From Liolophura sinensis (lineage: Eukaryota; Mollusca; Polyplacophora; Chitonida; Chitonidae): 64,000 bases of DNA. Position numbers and translations under genes: made by a program. Shown here one piece after another: positions 50,201 through 60,645 of the stretch. The notes below the pieces were generated by a model. It did no database searches. It had not been told where the DNA came from and was given only the letters and a program-made list of their open reading frames with translations. Numbering within the stretch: the stretch's first letter is position 1; every line of letters begins with the position of its first letter. The stretch lies in contig NC_088305.1 in assembly GCF_032854445.1 (NCBI RefSeq), forward strand, positions 12,881,717-12,945,716. The letters are read 5' to 3'.

Positions 50201-53200
50201 CAAATACTGGGCAAACCTCCTGACTGCACCTCACCAGATACTTAACAAACCTCCTGGATGCAGCTCACCAGATACTGGACAAACCTCCTGACTGCATCTC
50301 ACCACATACTGGACAAACCTCCTGAATGCACCTCACCACATACTGGACAAACCTCCTGGATGCATCTCACCAGATACTTAACAAACCTCCTGGATTCAGC
50401 TCACAAGATACTGGACAAACCTCCTGGATGCACCTCAACAAATACTGGACAAACCTCCTGACTGCACCTCACCAGATACTGAACAAACCTCCTGGATGCA
50501 TCTCACCAGATACTGGACAAACCTCCTGGATGCACCTCACCAGATACTGGACAAATCTCCTGGATGCAGCTAAAAGATACTGGACAAATCTCCTGACTGC
50601 ACCTCACCAGATACTGGACAAACCTCCTGACTGCACCTCACCAGATACTGAATAAATCTCCTGAATACAACTCACCAGATACTGGACAAACCTCCTGGAA
50701 GCAGCTCACCAGATAGTGGACAAATCTCCTGACTGCACCTCAACAAATACTGGACAAACCTCCTGACTGCACCTCACCAGATACTGGACAAACCTCCTGA
50801 CTGTACCTCACCAGATACTGAATAAACCTCCTAAATACAACTCACCAGATACTGGACAAACCTCCTGGAAGCAGCTCACCAGATAGTGGACACACCTCCT
50901 GACTACACCTCAACAAATACTGGACAAACCTCCTGGATGCACCTCACCACATACTGGACAAACCTCCTGGAAGCAGCTCACCAGATAGTGGACAAACCTC
51001 CTGACTGCACCTCAACAAATACTGGACAAACCTCCTGACTGCACCTCACCAGATACTGGACAAACCTCCTGACTGCACCTTACCAGATACTGAACAAACC
51101 TCCTGGATACAGCTCACCAGATACTGGACAAACCTCCTGGAAGCAGCTCACCAGATAGTGGACACACCTCCTGACTACACCTCAACAAATACTGGACAAA
51201 CCTCCTGGATGCACCTCACCACATACTGGACAAACCTCCTGGAAGCAGCTCACCAGATAGTGGACAAACCTCCTGACTGCACCTCAACAAATACTGGACA
51301 AACCTCCTGACTGCACCTCACCAGATACTGGACAAACCTCCTGACTGCACCTTACCAGATACTGAACAAACCTCCTGGATGCAGCTCACCTGATACTGGA
51401 CACACCTCCTGACTGCACCTCACCAGATACTGAACAAACCTCCTGGATGCAGCTCACCTGATACTGGACAAACCTCTTAACTATGAACCTTATCAGATAC
51501 AGGACAAACCTCCTGACTGCACTTCACTAGATACTGGACAAACCTCCTGACTGCACTTCACTGGATACTGGACAATCCTACTAAATGCATCTCAACACAT
51601 ACTGGACCTCCTGAGCCTCCTAACTCCTAACCAGATTATTGACAATCTTCCTGACTGCACCTCACCTGATACCAGAAAAACCTCCTGCCTGAACCTCACC
51701 GGATACAAGTTTTCCCATAATAAATTATCAGACAATCCTACAACTAGCTTAGGTTGTAACATTATTTTGTGTTTTACAGACAAGCCAACACTAACAAATC
51801 AAAAAATGGAATAAAAATAAAACTGAAAATACTTCTTTTTTTTTTTTCGTATCCAGTCCCCTTTATTTTTAATTTCCTGTGTTCAAGGCTTTCTGTTCAA
51901 GTTGCCCAACAGGAACAACTGCTGGAAAAGTCCACCTTTCTGACAAATTAGATGATTTTTCAGTTTTAGTTTTATTACCACATTCTCCAATGAGGCTGAA
52001 AAGAGATTCATTTCACCTATAAAACAAAAAGTTAAATTAGTGTGGCCTTAAATCAACCCAGTGAGTTTGTGTAAAACTACAAGCAGACCTAGAAATGAAA
52101 AGTGCGCGATTGCTTTCACTTGCAATCGCGCGCCCCTTGCTGTAAAGTGTTCAGTATTTATTTCATTTATTTCAACCAGATTTTGAAACAAAAATTCCAT
52201 GAAATGTCCAGACAAACTCGTAACGAACATATGTAGGTTTGCTCATATACAGAACAGCCGACAATCTGGAAGCTTTGCAGCTTTGAGAAGCGACACATGC
52301 ACACTTAAAATGTTATGAACTGGAAGACAGTATCGTGATGGCGTCCATCGTAACTGAGAGAGGCAACATGGGAAATTTTGTGAATTTATCCACTTTTCTG
52401 GGGTGGAATGCGAGTGACATTGGCTAAGGCAAGAAAGATGTACAAGGGCCTGTTTGGTGACTAAAGTACATTGTAGAACCTTCAGAAAATACTCTGATAA
52501 AGTCGGAGCAGACAGTAGAATCCGCGGGAAAGCATGTGGGAAGATCAACACATACATCAACGAGACAATCTATGTGACAAAGCACAATGTCACCTGGCGT
52601 TTGTCGTCAACAGTAATATTATATGGGTGTGATAGCATGGCGTTTGCTGTTACAATCACAAATATGTAGCATTGGTATTTCTTCAATAAATGTGATTTTT
52701 CATTCATTAAGTACATCTTTTCCTGTGTCTTTGTGTATTGCTAAAAATTCATACATGTCCAGTTGGGGATGGTCACCAACAACAAACAAAACGATTAAAT
52801 GAGTTTTAATTATTATGGTTAAGGCTTGTGGTGCTGAATTTAAATGAGATGTTCTTTACGCATTGATCATCCAAGCCTTGGTATCTCTACCTATGAGTGT
52901 GTGATTATTTAATGATGTCGTAGATTGAGATACCAATTCACTGTGTACTTTAGCTAAAGCCTCGTCCAGGCTATCCAACATCACTCAACTTATGTTGAAT
53001 CAACAAAAGTCAAGAGCAAGTTTAATGCTGTTGAGGTAAGTTGAGTATCCTGTCCACCCTACACATCAGATGGGTCAACTTTGTTCAACACTGTTGACGG
53101 GAGTTGAACGATGTTGAGCTGTATTTTTTCGATAAATGAGACACAATGGTGATCCGCCGGAAGAATCGTGTCTTGGGTTTATTGCCTGAGCTTATTGCCA

Positions 53201-53948
53201 TGGCTGTTTGGTGTAGAAGATGTATCATCATGACACCAGTTTCTCTCTTTTGTCACCATTTTGCCCACGTCAGATGCTTTAAGATGGTCATGTTATTTCT
53301 ACATACCTGCTGATTGGCTACTTTCACTCAACTTGACTCAACTTGTTAGCAAAAAATACACATGCACATTTCCGATTCAACCGTGTTGGATAGTGTTGAG
53401 TGTTGTTGAACGAAGTTCAGGAACCCGTCCAGACTACGCAACACGTCTCAACCTGTTCACTCAACTTTAAGTTGACTCAATTTATTGAGTCAACAAGAGT
53501 TGAGTGATGTTGGATAGTCTGGACAAGGCTTTAGACTACATGTATTTGAGGTCACATTTTTTCCACACAACAGAAAGACAGGTACATGTGATTCATGTCT
53601 GCGCAGCTCCCCTTAGTTCACGACATGGAGCGATTTACTGCTCCCAAGAGACTCCCCTTAGCAAACTGTGCGCAGGGATTCCTCACTCCCCTTCCATTTC
53701 ATTATTTCAAGGTCTGCAGAAGCTTTGTTTAGTTTGTATTTTACCTTAGGGTAAGGGCAGCAGCCATAAGCCCCTGAGTTGAGTTGACAGCAGGTCTGCC
53801 CTATAGCACACTCTGACCTCCCGTCAGGGCACATGACCCCATCAGAACTGGCTGGCTGGGCAGGGTTTACATCCTCATGTTGTGAAAAATACAAAGTGTC
53901 CGCAGCGGCCTGTATGACTAATATCGTCAACACACAAAACCTGTACAT
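41106..53948 (-). CDS. grn: Progranulin-type precursor, nine coding exons, eight granulin modules
   Basis: Granulins are cysteine-rich peptides released from secreted precursors; progranulin acts as a growth factor and lysosomal protein. The 750-residue product starts [16 protein letters not shown], a typical signal peptide. It has eight modules with the twelve-cysteine pattern Cx6Cx5CCx8CCx6CCxDxxHCCPx4Cx6C. Each module is split between exons after the PLPK/YPK turn, so every internal exon carries the C-terminal half of one module and the N-terminal half of the next. Exons on -: 53745-53948, 49077-49577, 48490-48723, 48082-48315, 47674-47907, 47266-47499, 46285-46524, 44199-44438, 41106-41237. 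All junctions are phase 0 and sum to 2253 nt including the stop. An eleven-heptad insert separates modules 1 and 2 and has no counterpart in vertebrate progranulin that I know of. Introns hold SINEs, minisatellites and an inverted-repeat element. Confidence 0.95.
41220..41595. repeat. About 53-bp minisatellite containing the granulin terminal-exon acceptor
   Basis: The + strand unit is GATCTGAACAATGCTGAACC, ACTGAGTCTGACACAAGAGA, CCACAGTGTCAGT; two shorter units nearest the exon read GATCTGAACAACACTGGGCC. On the - strand each copy contains the equivalent of the exon start (GTTGTTCAGAT), and the nearest ones also have the CAG|GCCCAG acceptor. Further copies continue at 41877-41945 and 42297-42580. 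Confidence 0.9.
41596..41863 (-). mobile_element. Full-length SINE-B inserted into the minisatellite
   Basis: All parts are present on the - strand, from a GGGGGCCTCCGTGTCTCAGT head through the body to the T-rich reversed tail. It is bracketed by CACTGGACATGAA / CACTGGACCTGAA (12 of 13 identical), either a target-site duplication or neighbouring minisatellite units. The insertion therefore post-dates the array. Confidence 0.9.
41945..43870. repeat. 25-bp minisatellite in the last granulin intron
   Basis: The unit is ACCTCAATGGCCAGGTACCT followed by GACAA; variants have GGTCTGGTACAT, CAGGGACCT or CAGGCACCT. About 64 units, interrupted at 42297-42590 by a duplicated block of about 140 bp with the GATCTGAACA repeat. 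The segment 41948-42296 recurs at 43081-43454. Confidence 0.95.
44199..44438 (-). CDS. grn: Granulin exon (end of module 7, start of module 8)
   Basis: It encodes [20 protein letters not shown], a PWVTKLPA linker and [17 protein letters not shown] to CCPFPK. 240 bp, six bases longer than the 234-bp repeated exons. Splice sites: acceptor GATTGACAG, donor GTATAG. Confidence 0.94.
45464..45525 (-). mobile_element. SINE-B internal fragment
   Basis: 'gcccgggagaaacccacgac', 'cattcgcaggttgctgtcag' and 'accttcccacgtat' match the middle of SINE-B reversed. Both ends are gone. Confidence 0.65.
46129..46236 (-). mobile_element. SINE-B 3' fragment next to a granulin exon
   Basis: The + strand reads 'ttatttgacaggtgttttat', 'gtcgtactgaagaatatttc' and 'acagcattatggtaagagga', the reversed 3' half of SINE-B. 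It ends about 50 bp from the donor of the exon at 46285. Confidence 0.8.
46285..46524 (-). CDS. grn: Granulin exon (end of module 6, start of module 7)
   Basis: It encodes [20 protein letters not shown], a Thr/Glu-containing linker and [17 protein letters not shown] to CCPLPK. The conserved Pro after HCC is Leu here. 240 bp. Acceptor TTTTGTAG, donor GTACGG. Confidence 0.93.
46525..47265. other. Granulin intron
   Basis: AT-rich and unique in this window, with no repeat array. It marks the end of the amplified 408-bp units. Confidence 0.55.
47266..47499 (-). CDS. grn: Granulin exon, amplified unit copy 3
   Basis: It encodes [20 protein letters not shown] through [17 protein letters not shown] to CCPLTK. 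It is nearly identical to the two exons at 47674 and 48082, differing at the end (PLTK for PLPK, from CCATTGAC for CCCTTACC). Donor GTAAAA. Confidence 0.94.
47674..47907 (-). CDS. grn: Granulin exon, amplified unit copy 2
   Basis: The same 78 codons as copy 1, with no amino-acid difference seen by eye. The following intron is also the same sequence. Confidence 0.95.
48082..48315 (-). CDS. grn: Granulin exon, amplified unit copy 1
   Basis: It encodes the second half of one module and the first half of the next, with the linker [21 protein letters not shown] few silent differences from copies 2 and 3 are visible (for example gacagggc for gacagagc). Confidence 0.95.
48490..48723 (-). CDS. grn: Granulin exon, diverged relative of the amplified unit
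   Basis: Same length and layout as the three amplified exons, but with [10 protein letters not shown] and PDGSTCC in place of [10 protein letters not shown] and PDKSTCC. Its 3' intron resembles theirs; its 5' intron does not. It is therefore the probable source or an older duplicate. Confidence 0.94.
49077..49577 (-). CDS. grn: Granulin exon with heptad-repeat insert
   Basis: The 167-codon exon is over twice the usual size. It begins with the C-terminal half of module 1 ([20 protein letters not shown]) and ends with the N-terminal half of module 2 ([17 protein letters not shown]). In between, residues 119-195 form eleven consecutive 7-residue repeats with Leu (once Met) in the last position of ten of them. 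The whole stretch from 49577 to 49077 has no stop. Acceptor TTGTCTTCAG, donor GTAGGT. Confidence 0.94.
49197..49427 (-). repeat. grn: Coding 21-bp repeat: eleven heptads in granulin
   Basis: Consensus heptad TEE(E/K/N)(I/N/V)xL, with units such as [28 protein letters not shown]. Very rich in Glu, Asn, Lys and Thr, and without cysteine. Regular Leu every seven residues suggests a helical rod, although the I-x-L spacing is not the usual a/d pattern. Confidence 0.9.
49765..51700. repeat. 34-bp minisatellite in the first granulin intron
   Basis: The unit is ACCTCCTGACTGCACCTCAC followed by CAGATACTGGACAA, in more than 50 copies with variants GGATGCACCTC, GGAAGCAGCTC and CAACAAATACTGG. Copies decay at the edges. 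A 272-bp (8 x 34) higher-order period is visible around 50861 and 51133. Confidence 0.95.
51701..52953. other. Rest of the first granulin intron
   Basis: AT-rich. A short palindrome GCGCGATTGC..GCAATCGCGCG lies at about 52104-52133. No exon or RNA gene was recognised. Confidence 0.5.
52954..53534. mobile_element. 581-bp inverted-repeat element (non-autonomous DNA transposon)
   Basis: The left end CTAAAGCCTCGTCCAGGCTA extending through TCCAACATCACTCAACTT is repeated in inverse orientation at the right end, where AGTTGAGTGATGTTGGATAG leads to GGACAAGGCTTTAG. That gives terminal inverted repeats of about 40 bp with few mismatches. The inside contains further TTGAGT/ACTCAA sub-repeats (for example 53385-53520) and no transposase frame. 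Confidence 0.82.
53745..53948 (-). CDS. grn: Granulin first coding exon: signal peptide and start of module 1
   Basis: ATG lies at 53948-53946, immediately after an acceptor (TTTTATTTTTACAG), so the exon starts with the start codon and a non-coding leader exon must lie upstream. The signal peptide [16 protein letters not shown] is followed by a short acidic segment and [17 protein letters not shown] to CCPYPK. Donor GTAAAA at 53744. An upstream in-frame Met at 53966 would be within the intron. Confidence 0.92.
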
Positions 53949-55430
53949 CTGTAAAAATAAAAACAAGAAAGGACTATCTGATTAAATTTGGCTAAATTAT
54001 TATAATTCACCAAATTTCTCCTGAGAACAGAAAATCATCAGGCTGGTCTACTGGAAAATTATAACATTCATCACTGACAACACATTGAGAGCGTATCACC
54101 TTCAACCTTCACATCTGTTGAACATAAATTTGCTTTGGGAAATTTGGACTAGATGGTTGAATGTTGACGCACAGGTCAGTTATAAAATAAAGTTATTGAT
54201 GCTGAACCCGTTCAACAATTTCCAGGCTTGACCAGGAACTTCTGCAAAGACCTAGTGAAGAGATAAAGGAAGTGGGCAACCATAAGGTTATTTAAATTTC
54301 ATGTCACCAGAAGAACAATAAGACAGAAGCCTATAAACTATAGAGTATAATGACCTTTAGCGGCCAGGCTTCTGGCCCATGTACTTGGACAAAAGGTGGC
54401 AGGGCTTGAATGAACGGAGACATCGAGAGCCTTTTTTACATGGCCAGTGTGACTACTGACTCAGTGCCCTATCTTAAAATTCTGACATTCATCACAACAC
54501 CATCCATTCCTATCTCTCATAAAAACAATGTGTGAATTTCAAACTCCAACCTCCTTCCCACCTTTGTTCATTTCTATGTCATTCTCCAGTTGCATCTCAA
54601 ACACTGTATTGCTAATTCACTACCCTAAGCTACACAACTAATTAACTTGCTGATCTTTTGGTGACATTAACCGACAGAACATTGGAAGTACTGAACTGCT
54701 TTCGCCAGCCTTTCAAAACATCCATGACCTCTGCCTGAATGTGGTTTCCAAAATAAAACTGAGCTCTTGCATTAAGAATGCTCTGAAAATGATTACATTT
54801 TCATTGCCGTCTGTATAGGCCTAACTTCAATCTTGATAATTCCACTCCTCAGGATGGAAAGACCCTTCTAATGTAGTTCTGAACTCTGGGTGCCACATGG
54901 GTGGACCTCACTGCCGATTTTCCTGAGAGGTTGGGATGGATTCAGTGTTACGATGAATGTCAATATTGAGCTCATTTGATGTTGAAATTCTTCCATGGAC
55001 TGATAAACCTTACTTGTAACTAAATTAGGCTATGTAAAGTTTGTGACTGAATTTCGGTCAATTTTTTTTTTTTTTTTGGCTAACACCTACTTTCCCTGAC
55101 TTCGGTACAATATTTAAATGTGACAAAGTCTGTCTTAACTGGTGCATTCCCTGTCATTTCGGTTATGCTGAATTGGACAAACTAATCTAATTCATTCCAG
55201 CTTAGTTAGCAGGTTAGCAAAAGTTGGTGGTACAGTGAAACAACAACAACGACAGAAATGCGCCGGTTCAAAGGTGTGTAGGATGAGAACTGGGCGTGTA
55301 AACGTCAACCATGTGACTGTTTAACCTCCCATGGTTTGCGCTCAGCTTACCACTGAAGTTGCACAATCAGCATACAGCTCAATGTTCTCTCAAACGCTTT
55401 CAGGTTACCTTTCACTTTCGTCCACGCTGG
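53949..55430. other. Probable granulin leader intron
   Basis: No coding sequence was recognised. On the - strand, candidate leader-exon donors lie at 55408 (AAAG|GTAACC) and 55350 (AGTG|GTAAGC). Confidence 0.45.
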
Positions 55431-55600
55431 AAATGAAGAATCACGTGAAGACGAGTACTCAAAGTCATGTGACGATATTAAGCTTCGGCAGAGTTCGGTT
55501 ATTTCCGTTGAGACGTCCACGCCTCGGAGCATCTCTGATTTATGCGACTTGTCCCTTCGACTTTTGCCACGTTAAATATTAAGACTGAAGTAGAAAGACA
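55430..55600 (-). promoter_or_regulatory. Candidate granulin promoter/leader with paired E-boxes
   Basis: Within 35 bp lie ATCACGTGAA (55440-55449) and GTCATGTGAC (55464-55473), close to the CLEAR consensus GTCACGTGAC recognised by TFEB-type factors. The tract is richer in CpG than its surroundings and lies just upstream (on -) of good splice donors. The start site itself cannot be located. Confidence 0.4.
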
Positions 55601-58500
55601 AATAAATAACAATTTTAATTTAAGACATAGTTATAGAAAATAAGAAACTAGAATTTCCAGTTCATCCATATACTTTTCATGGTATTAAGAAATTATAATC
55701 TTTTTAAAAAGTAGACTGGTTCTAACTTCGAACTGATATTTGTTGTGATATTTTCAAGATTTATTACGGGGCAAATAACGATGACCGTGTGTATTTGTAG
55801 CCAAGAAATTGTGCACTACCACGTTCTCTAAAATTTACTCCAATTTATGTGGTCACGCAACTCATATCAATATTTGTAAGCGTTTCATTCGTATATGTAT
55901 GTATTCCGTTTTGTAGCATAGTGATTATGAAGGTAAATTATATACTTAAGTATATATGTTTTAAGTTCAAAAGGCTTTCTCAATTTACTGGCGTACTTGC
56001 AGCTGTTTATAAAAATCCATATGTAGATCACTAGATTAATGTGACATACAAGTACAGATATACATATAAATGCCTATAGCACATGCAGGTCAGAGTACAG
56101 CAGCCACTTTTATTTTCCTTCCAGGTTAAATTTAGCTAAATGTTACCGGTACTGTCAGTGAGTATAGAAAGCCCTTTTCACAAGAGTGGTTTTAGTTTAG
56201 AGCGTGAGTGTAAAACTGGGAAATAAACATTTAATTCTAAACAAAATTATTTTAAAACAAACAGGTTGACTGCCATACATAAATTTCTAGCGTTTGGTCC
56301 ACAACATGCTAAGATCAACTTGTACATATGTCAGAATTAAAAATTGTTTACATGTCCATGAATGCTATAGCTTTATGTCCCTTAAAGTTCCTACCACCTA
56401 AAAGTATGTGAAAATTTTCAACAAGATGGCCAACAAAACAGCAGAGACCTAGTAATACCTATATAGTGAGGACGACTGAGAGGATTTGTACGTGTCTGTC
56501 GTTACCATAATGTTCGTGAGATATTGTCCGCCATTAATTAATCGGATCATATACACCTATCCATTGCCCCATTGTAAGAGCTCACAGTATGGTAGCCAAA
56601 TATACAAGTTGAAACGTGTAATGATCTCTCGAGAGGTTTGGGACATTTGTTGACCACCAACTGTGAATGGGGATTAACTTAAAAAGGTCTCATGGGTGTC
56701 TTTTAATTGATTTGTTTTCACTTAAGTCTATTGAGCGATGACCAACTCAGAAAATGTACGAGGATGTTTCAGGCGCGTGAACTGAAATTCTACTACAGTT
56801 CATTGAAAGTAATACGGACCTTACAAATAGAATGTACAGTATTATAGATTACTTACAAGAATTACATTTGAAATGCCTTACATATCGCATGCCGTTAGGA
56901 TACAACGTTTATATAAGTGTATGCATCGCGACAACAATTATTCAAACACTGAGGTATAAAAAAATAAATTCTGAATCTAGTTCATTAATGGATTATAAAT
57001 TTAGAAGCCAGATACAGACAACAAAAATTATAATTTGCTATGTCTTGAACTACCATTTTTGTGGCCAGTAAACACTTACATGTAATTGTAGTTTCATTTC
57101 AACTTAATTATTAATTTGTAATTGTTCCCTTCAACAGCTATATCTATTATTTATTTATTTCATTGATGTTCAACGCCATACTCAAGATTTTCCCCTCATA
57201 CCACCATGGCGGTCAATTTTATGGGTGGTGTCCTTAATTATCTGGCAAACTTCCTGATTATAGCTACATATGTAAATGCATCTCACTAATGACACTGAAA
57301 TTAATATCTTACTAATTCATCAACCACTGCCTTTTATTTCGAACATTGATAAAATATTCAAATATTCAAATGTGAAAATATATATTTATTTTTAAAATCT
57401 ATTTTCTGAGATGAAATATTTTGTCCAGGCACACTTCGGTGAACGGTTTCCTTGTTTATTTATTACTTGTATGTACGCATAAAAATAGTCTCAAAACCGG
57501 CTATGTACAGCTTCAGGGCTTCACTTTCCGTAAATCAAATTTTATTCTTTCATAAGATTGTTTCTACATTCCACAAAAGATGAAATTAGCGTAAACCCGT
57601 CTACTATTTGCCTTTCCAGACAACTACGCGTACAGTATGATTGCCGTATAATATATGTATGAATGATTTATTAGAGTATTTACAGTTTGACCGCCATATG
57701 AACTAAATGTCTCTGTCAGGAGTATGCCTTGCGTTATTGTCCGCTTTCGCATCTCACGAAATATTCTGATGCTGGCAGGAGTGTGAGAGGATTAAAAAAA
57801 ACACCAGTGTCAGGAGTTTAAGATAAAATCTTCCTGTGGCAGGAGAATGGGTAAATGCGTAACATTAATCAGATGCAAACCAAAACGCCCGTGTCAGCTT
57901 GTTCTTTGCAACGTTTGCGACCGACAACTTGTAAACAATTTTAACTCATAACCATTTTCTTTCCATTTACTGTGGAGCTTAATTCAACGTTTCTATCGCC
58001 TTCGTCGGAGAAGGAACAAAATTGAAACTCTGCAAGGAGTTTACAAAAATGTCTGTCACTGTCAGGAGATTTTATTCATGATAAATGCCCTAAAACGCGT
58101 AAAAATATTTTGACATTTTTTCGAAGTGTATGTAACTTTTTTAATTACGATTTTGAAATAAACATGTACTGTAAAAAAAGACATACTTGAACATGAGTTT
58201 GAGGTAAGCTTTATTCCGCAAAACGACATGTGTTTATGATTACATGAAGTAAATATTTAAGTCAACTCCGCAGTGCGTCCTTTAAAAAAGGAGACTATGA
58301 CAGGAGATCGCACAATAAAAGACTTAAAAAATACCAGAACTTAGTTTCTGATTTCCGTGTCCTTTTGACTTGTTATAATACCACTAAGTTTAAATAATTC
58401 TTATTAAGTTTAAAATCAAAAATTACACCGAACCAGCCTATTTAGAAAGGAAACATTTTGTGACTAGTCGTCTTTTCTGTAGAACATATTTTTATGGTAA
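55601..58500. other. Intergenic region between granulin and heme oxygenase
   Basis: AT-rich; no coding exon was seen. A diverged SINE-B fragment lies near 57140-57232, and a cluster of CAGGAG motifs at 57715-58539. Confidence 0.55.
57140..57232 (-). mobile_element. Diverged SINE-B 3' fragment
   Basis: 'atttatttatttcattgatg', 'ttcaacgccatactcaagat' and 'catgg' to 'atgggtgg' show the reversed 3' end in degraded form. Confidence 0.55.
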
Positions 58501-58539
58501 TGTTGTGCCAGGGCATCAAATTCTAACACCGTCAGGAGT
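57715..58539 (+). repeat. Dispersed motif cluster, (G/A)(T/G/A)CAGGAG(T/A) x7
   Basis: Seven same-strand copies start at 57715, 57774, 57809, 57838, 58061, 58299 and 58531. The first and last share 13 of 14 bases (GTCAGGAGTATGCC / GTCAGGAGTACGCC). They are not a tandem array. They lie just before the presumed heme oxygenase leader exon. Confidence 0.7.
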
Positions 58540-58676
58540 ACGCCATCCCACGTGACTTTGTGTTGGTAAAAGCTCATGCAGCGCTGAAAAGCATGCAAAC
58601 TGCTGTTAAGCGTTGAGAGGGAAGGAGGGGTAACTTTGACGGCCGAACAAAAGAATACGATCCATCCTAGCAGCTG
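58540..58676 (+). promoter_or_regulatory. Candidate heme oxygenase promoter and non-coding leader exon
   Basis: CAGCTG|GTAAGTCAC at 58671-58685 is a near-perfect donor, and the heme oxygenase start codon sits six bases after an acceptor, so a leader exon must exist upstream. CCCACGTGAC (58547-58556) is an E-box similar to the CLEAR motif. Leader position is inferred; no transcript evidence. Confidence 0.38.
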
Positions 58677-59044
58677 GTAAGTCACTTGAGAGAGGTTGGA
58701 ACAAAGAAATATGAAGATCCAAACTTGTCTCTAAATTTGTGAAAAGGAAATTGTTTATTCTATTTTAGCCGGTAATATTGGTCCGGTTGCTGTACTTGTG
58801 AATCGATGAACGGAATCATACGCCTTTGTGGGTTATGTTACCAATACCGGCACAAGCTTGTTTTTTTCCCAGAAATGCTCGGTCTTCTCGAAAATACCAC
58901 GCGTTCCCCTGTTTGTCACGATGAGAGTTAAAAGTCACCACAAAAAAAAAAAAAAAAAATCGGGATTGTTCTGGCTAGATTTATATTTGAATTTAGAAAA
59001 CTAATACTGGGTAGTTATACGTGCAGTGTGGAATAGTGAGTTAA

Positions 59045-59152
59045 ATTAACCTTCCAACATCTGTCGCCACAACTTCCTTGAATATCACGATTTTAAAATT
59101 TAACCTTCCGACATCTGTCGCCACAACTTCCTTGAATATCACGATTTTAAAA
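59045..59152. repeat. 54-bp direct tandem duplication
   Basis: TTAACCTTCCAACATCTGTC through CACGATTTTAAAAT is present twice in a row with one difference (CCAACA/CCGACA). Confidence 0.92.
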
Positions 59153-59376
59153 TAGCTCCATGTTGGATAAAATTTATTTATAATTATTTTTTTTTTTTTT
59201 ACAGCTTTGACAAGTTGATACAGGTAGTAGTTTTAACAGATCTTACAATGCAGGTTCATGCAAGAAAGGAATACTTCATGCATGTTTCATTACATTAAAC
59301 AGCTAGGACCATTTTCTTTGATGTTACCTCAGTTACACATTGAAAATCTCTGGATTAAGCTTATGTGAGATTAAGC

Positions 59377-59500
59377 TGCGGATGGTCATGTGTTTCCCTT
59401 GTGCACTGCCTGGTTTCCTCCCACCACAATGCTGGCCGCCATCGTATGAAGTGAAATATTGTTCAGTATGGCGTGAAACACCTTGAGTAAATCAATAAAT
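59377..59500 (+). mobile_element. 5'-truncated SINE-B
   Basis: 'gcggatggtcatgtgtttcc', 'tttcctcccaccacaatgct', 'ggccgccatcgtatgaagtg' and a diverged tail. Confidence 0.8.
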
Positions 59501-60588
59501 CTGGATGAAGCTTTGTGATATTCAGTGGGCTTGGAGCATATTTTGTAGACAATTTATTTGCATATGAAGAGTGGAATTAAATATGATGACTTCAGATTAA
59601 AATAAACCATGTTCTAGTGAAATCATACATTAATGAAGTAACAACTGCTAGATAACATATCTCATAAATTACTGTAATCCTGAAAGGGGAATAATGCCCT
59701 TCCTCCAGTGCAGTATACATATATAAAATAAAAATATAAAATATTTGGCACTGATATACGCTGGTGCACAATTTTGAAGGTTTTTAATCCTCCATTCAAC
59801 GTCCCCTTTTCGAAGAACAGTGATGCTTTTACCTAATGAAGGGTTGGCTGAAGTGTTATGTGTTGCGTGCAGTAATTATGGAAAAATTCAGTTAAGTCTC
59901 TTTGTCTGAAGCCTGCATAATTGAGTTTGTTATACATGAGGGTTGAAGCCTAGCCTTTGGTGTTAATGTTATGACAGTGTGCTGTAGCGAAGAGAGGAGT
60001 GTGTAGGGTTTGGTCTTGATGTGAATGCATGACGTATACAATATATCAATTGTGTACAAAATGATGTCTAGTTATATACTGTAATAGTAAAGTATTAAAT
60101 ATCATGTTGTGTAGCCCGGTGCCTTGGATAGGCTAGGCCATGACATGACACATAAATCACCAATCCTGCATTTTCACTTTCTACATAAAGTTGCATTTCT
60201 GTGATCAAATGACAGAGCAATTGTGTATGTATGTTTTGGAAAAATATAACAGGATTTCCTGTTTATATGTTAAAGTTCGAGAGGATATCAAAAGCCAAGC
60301 TGCGTTCTTTTTGTCTTTTGAAAATATTTGATACAAAGCAATAGTCACTTCTGCAGATGTGCATGTCCAGGTAATTAGAATTAGGACAGCATTAGTGGAA
60401 CATTTCATGCTTAATGGTTTTTGTTTTTGTGTGTGTGTTTTCTTTTTGTAAAGACAAAAATATGGCTAGCCATATGTCGTCTACAGAGCTTATCTTCACT
60501 GATACACATTTAGCGGTCAGGTATGACCAGATGACCCACACTTGTCAACATCTATTTAACAATATTCATTATACATGCAAGTAATAAA

Positions 60589-60645
60589 TGGGTGAGTGAG
60601 TACTTGAAGTTTAGCGTCGTGTTTAACAATTTTTCAGTCATGTAA
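60589..60645 (-). mobile_element. SINE-A tail fragment
   Basis: GTGAGTGAGTACTTGAAGTT, TAGCGTCGTGTTTAACAATT and TTTCAGTCATG correspond to the reversed 3' end of SINE-A. Confidence 0.65.

Noticed and set aside
53949..53966. Start of granulin at the upstream Met (53966)
   Set aside because: That Met falls in a T-rich tract ending in TACAG, a splice acceptor. The Met at 53948 directly follows it and begins a clean signal peptide.
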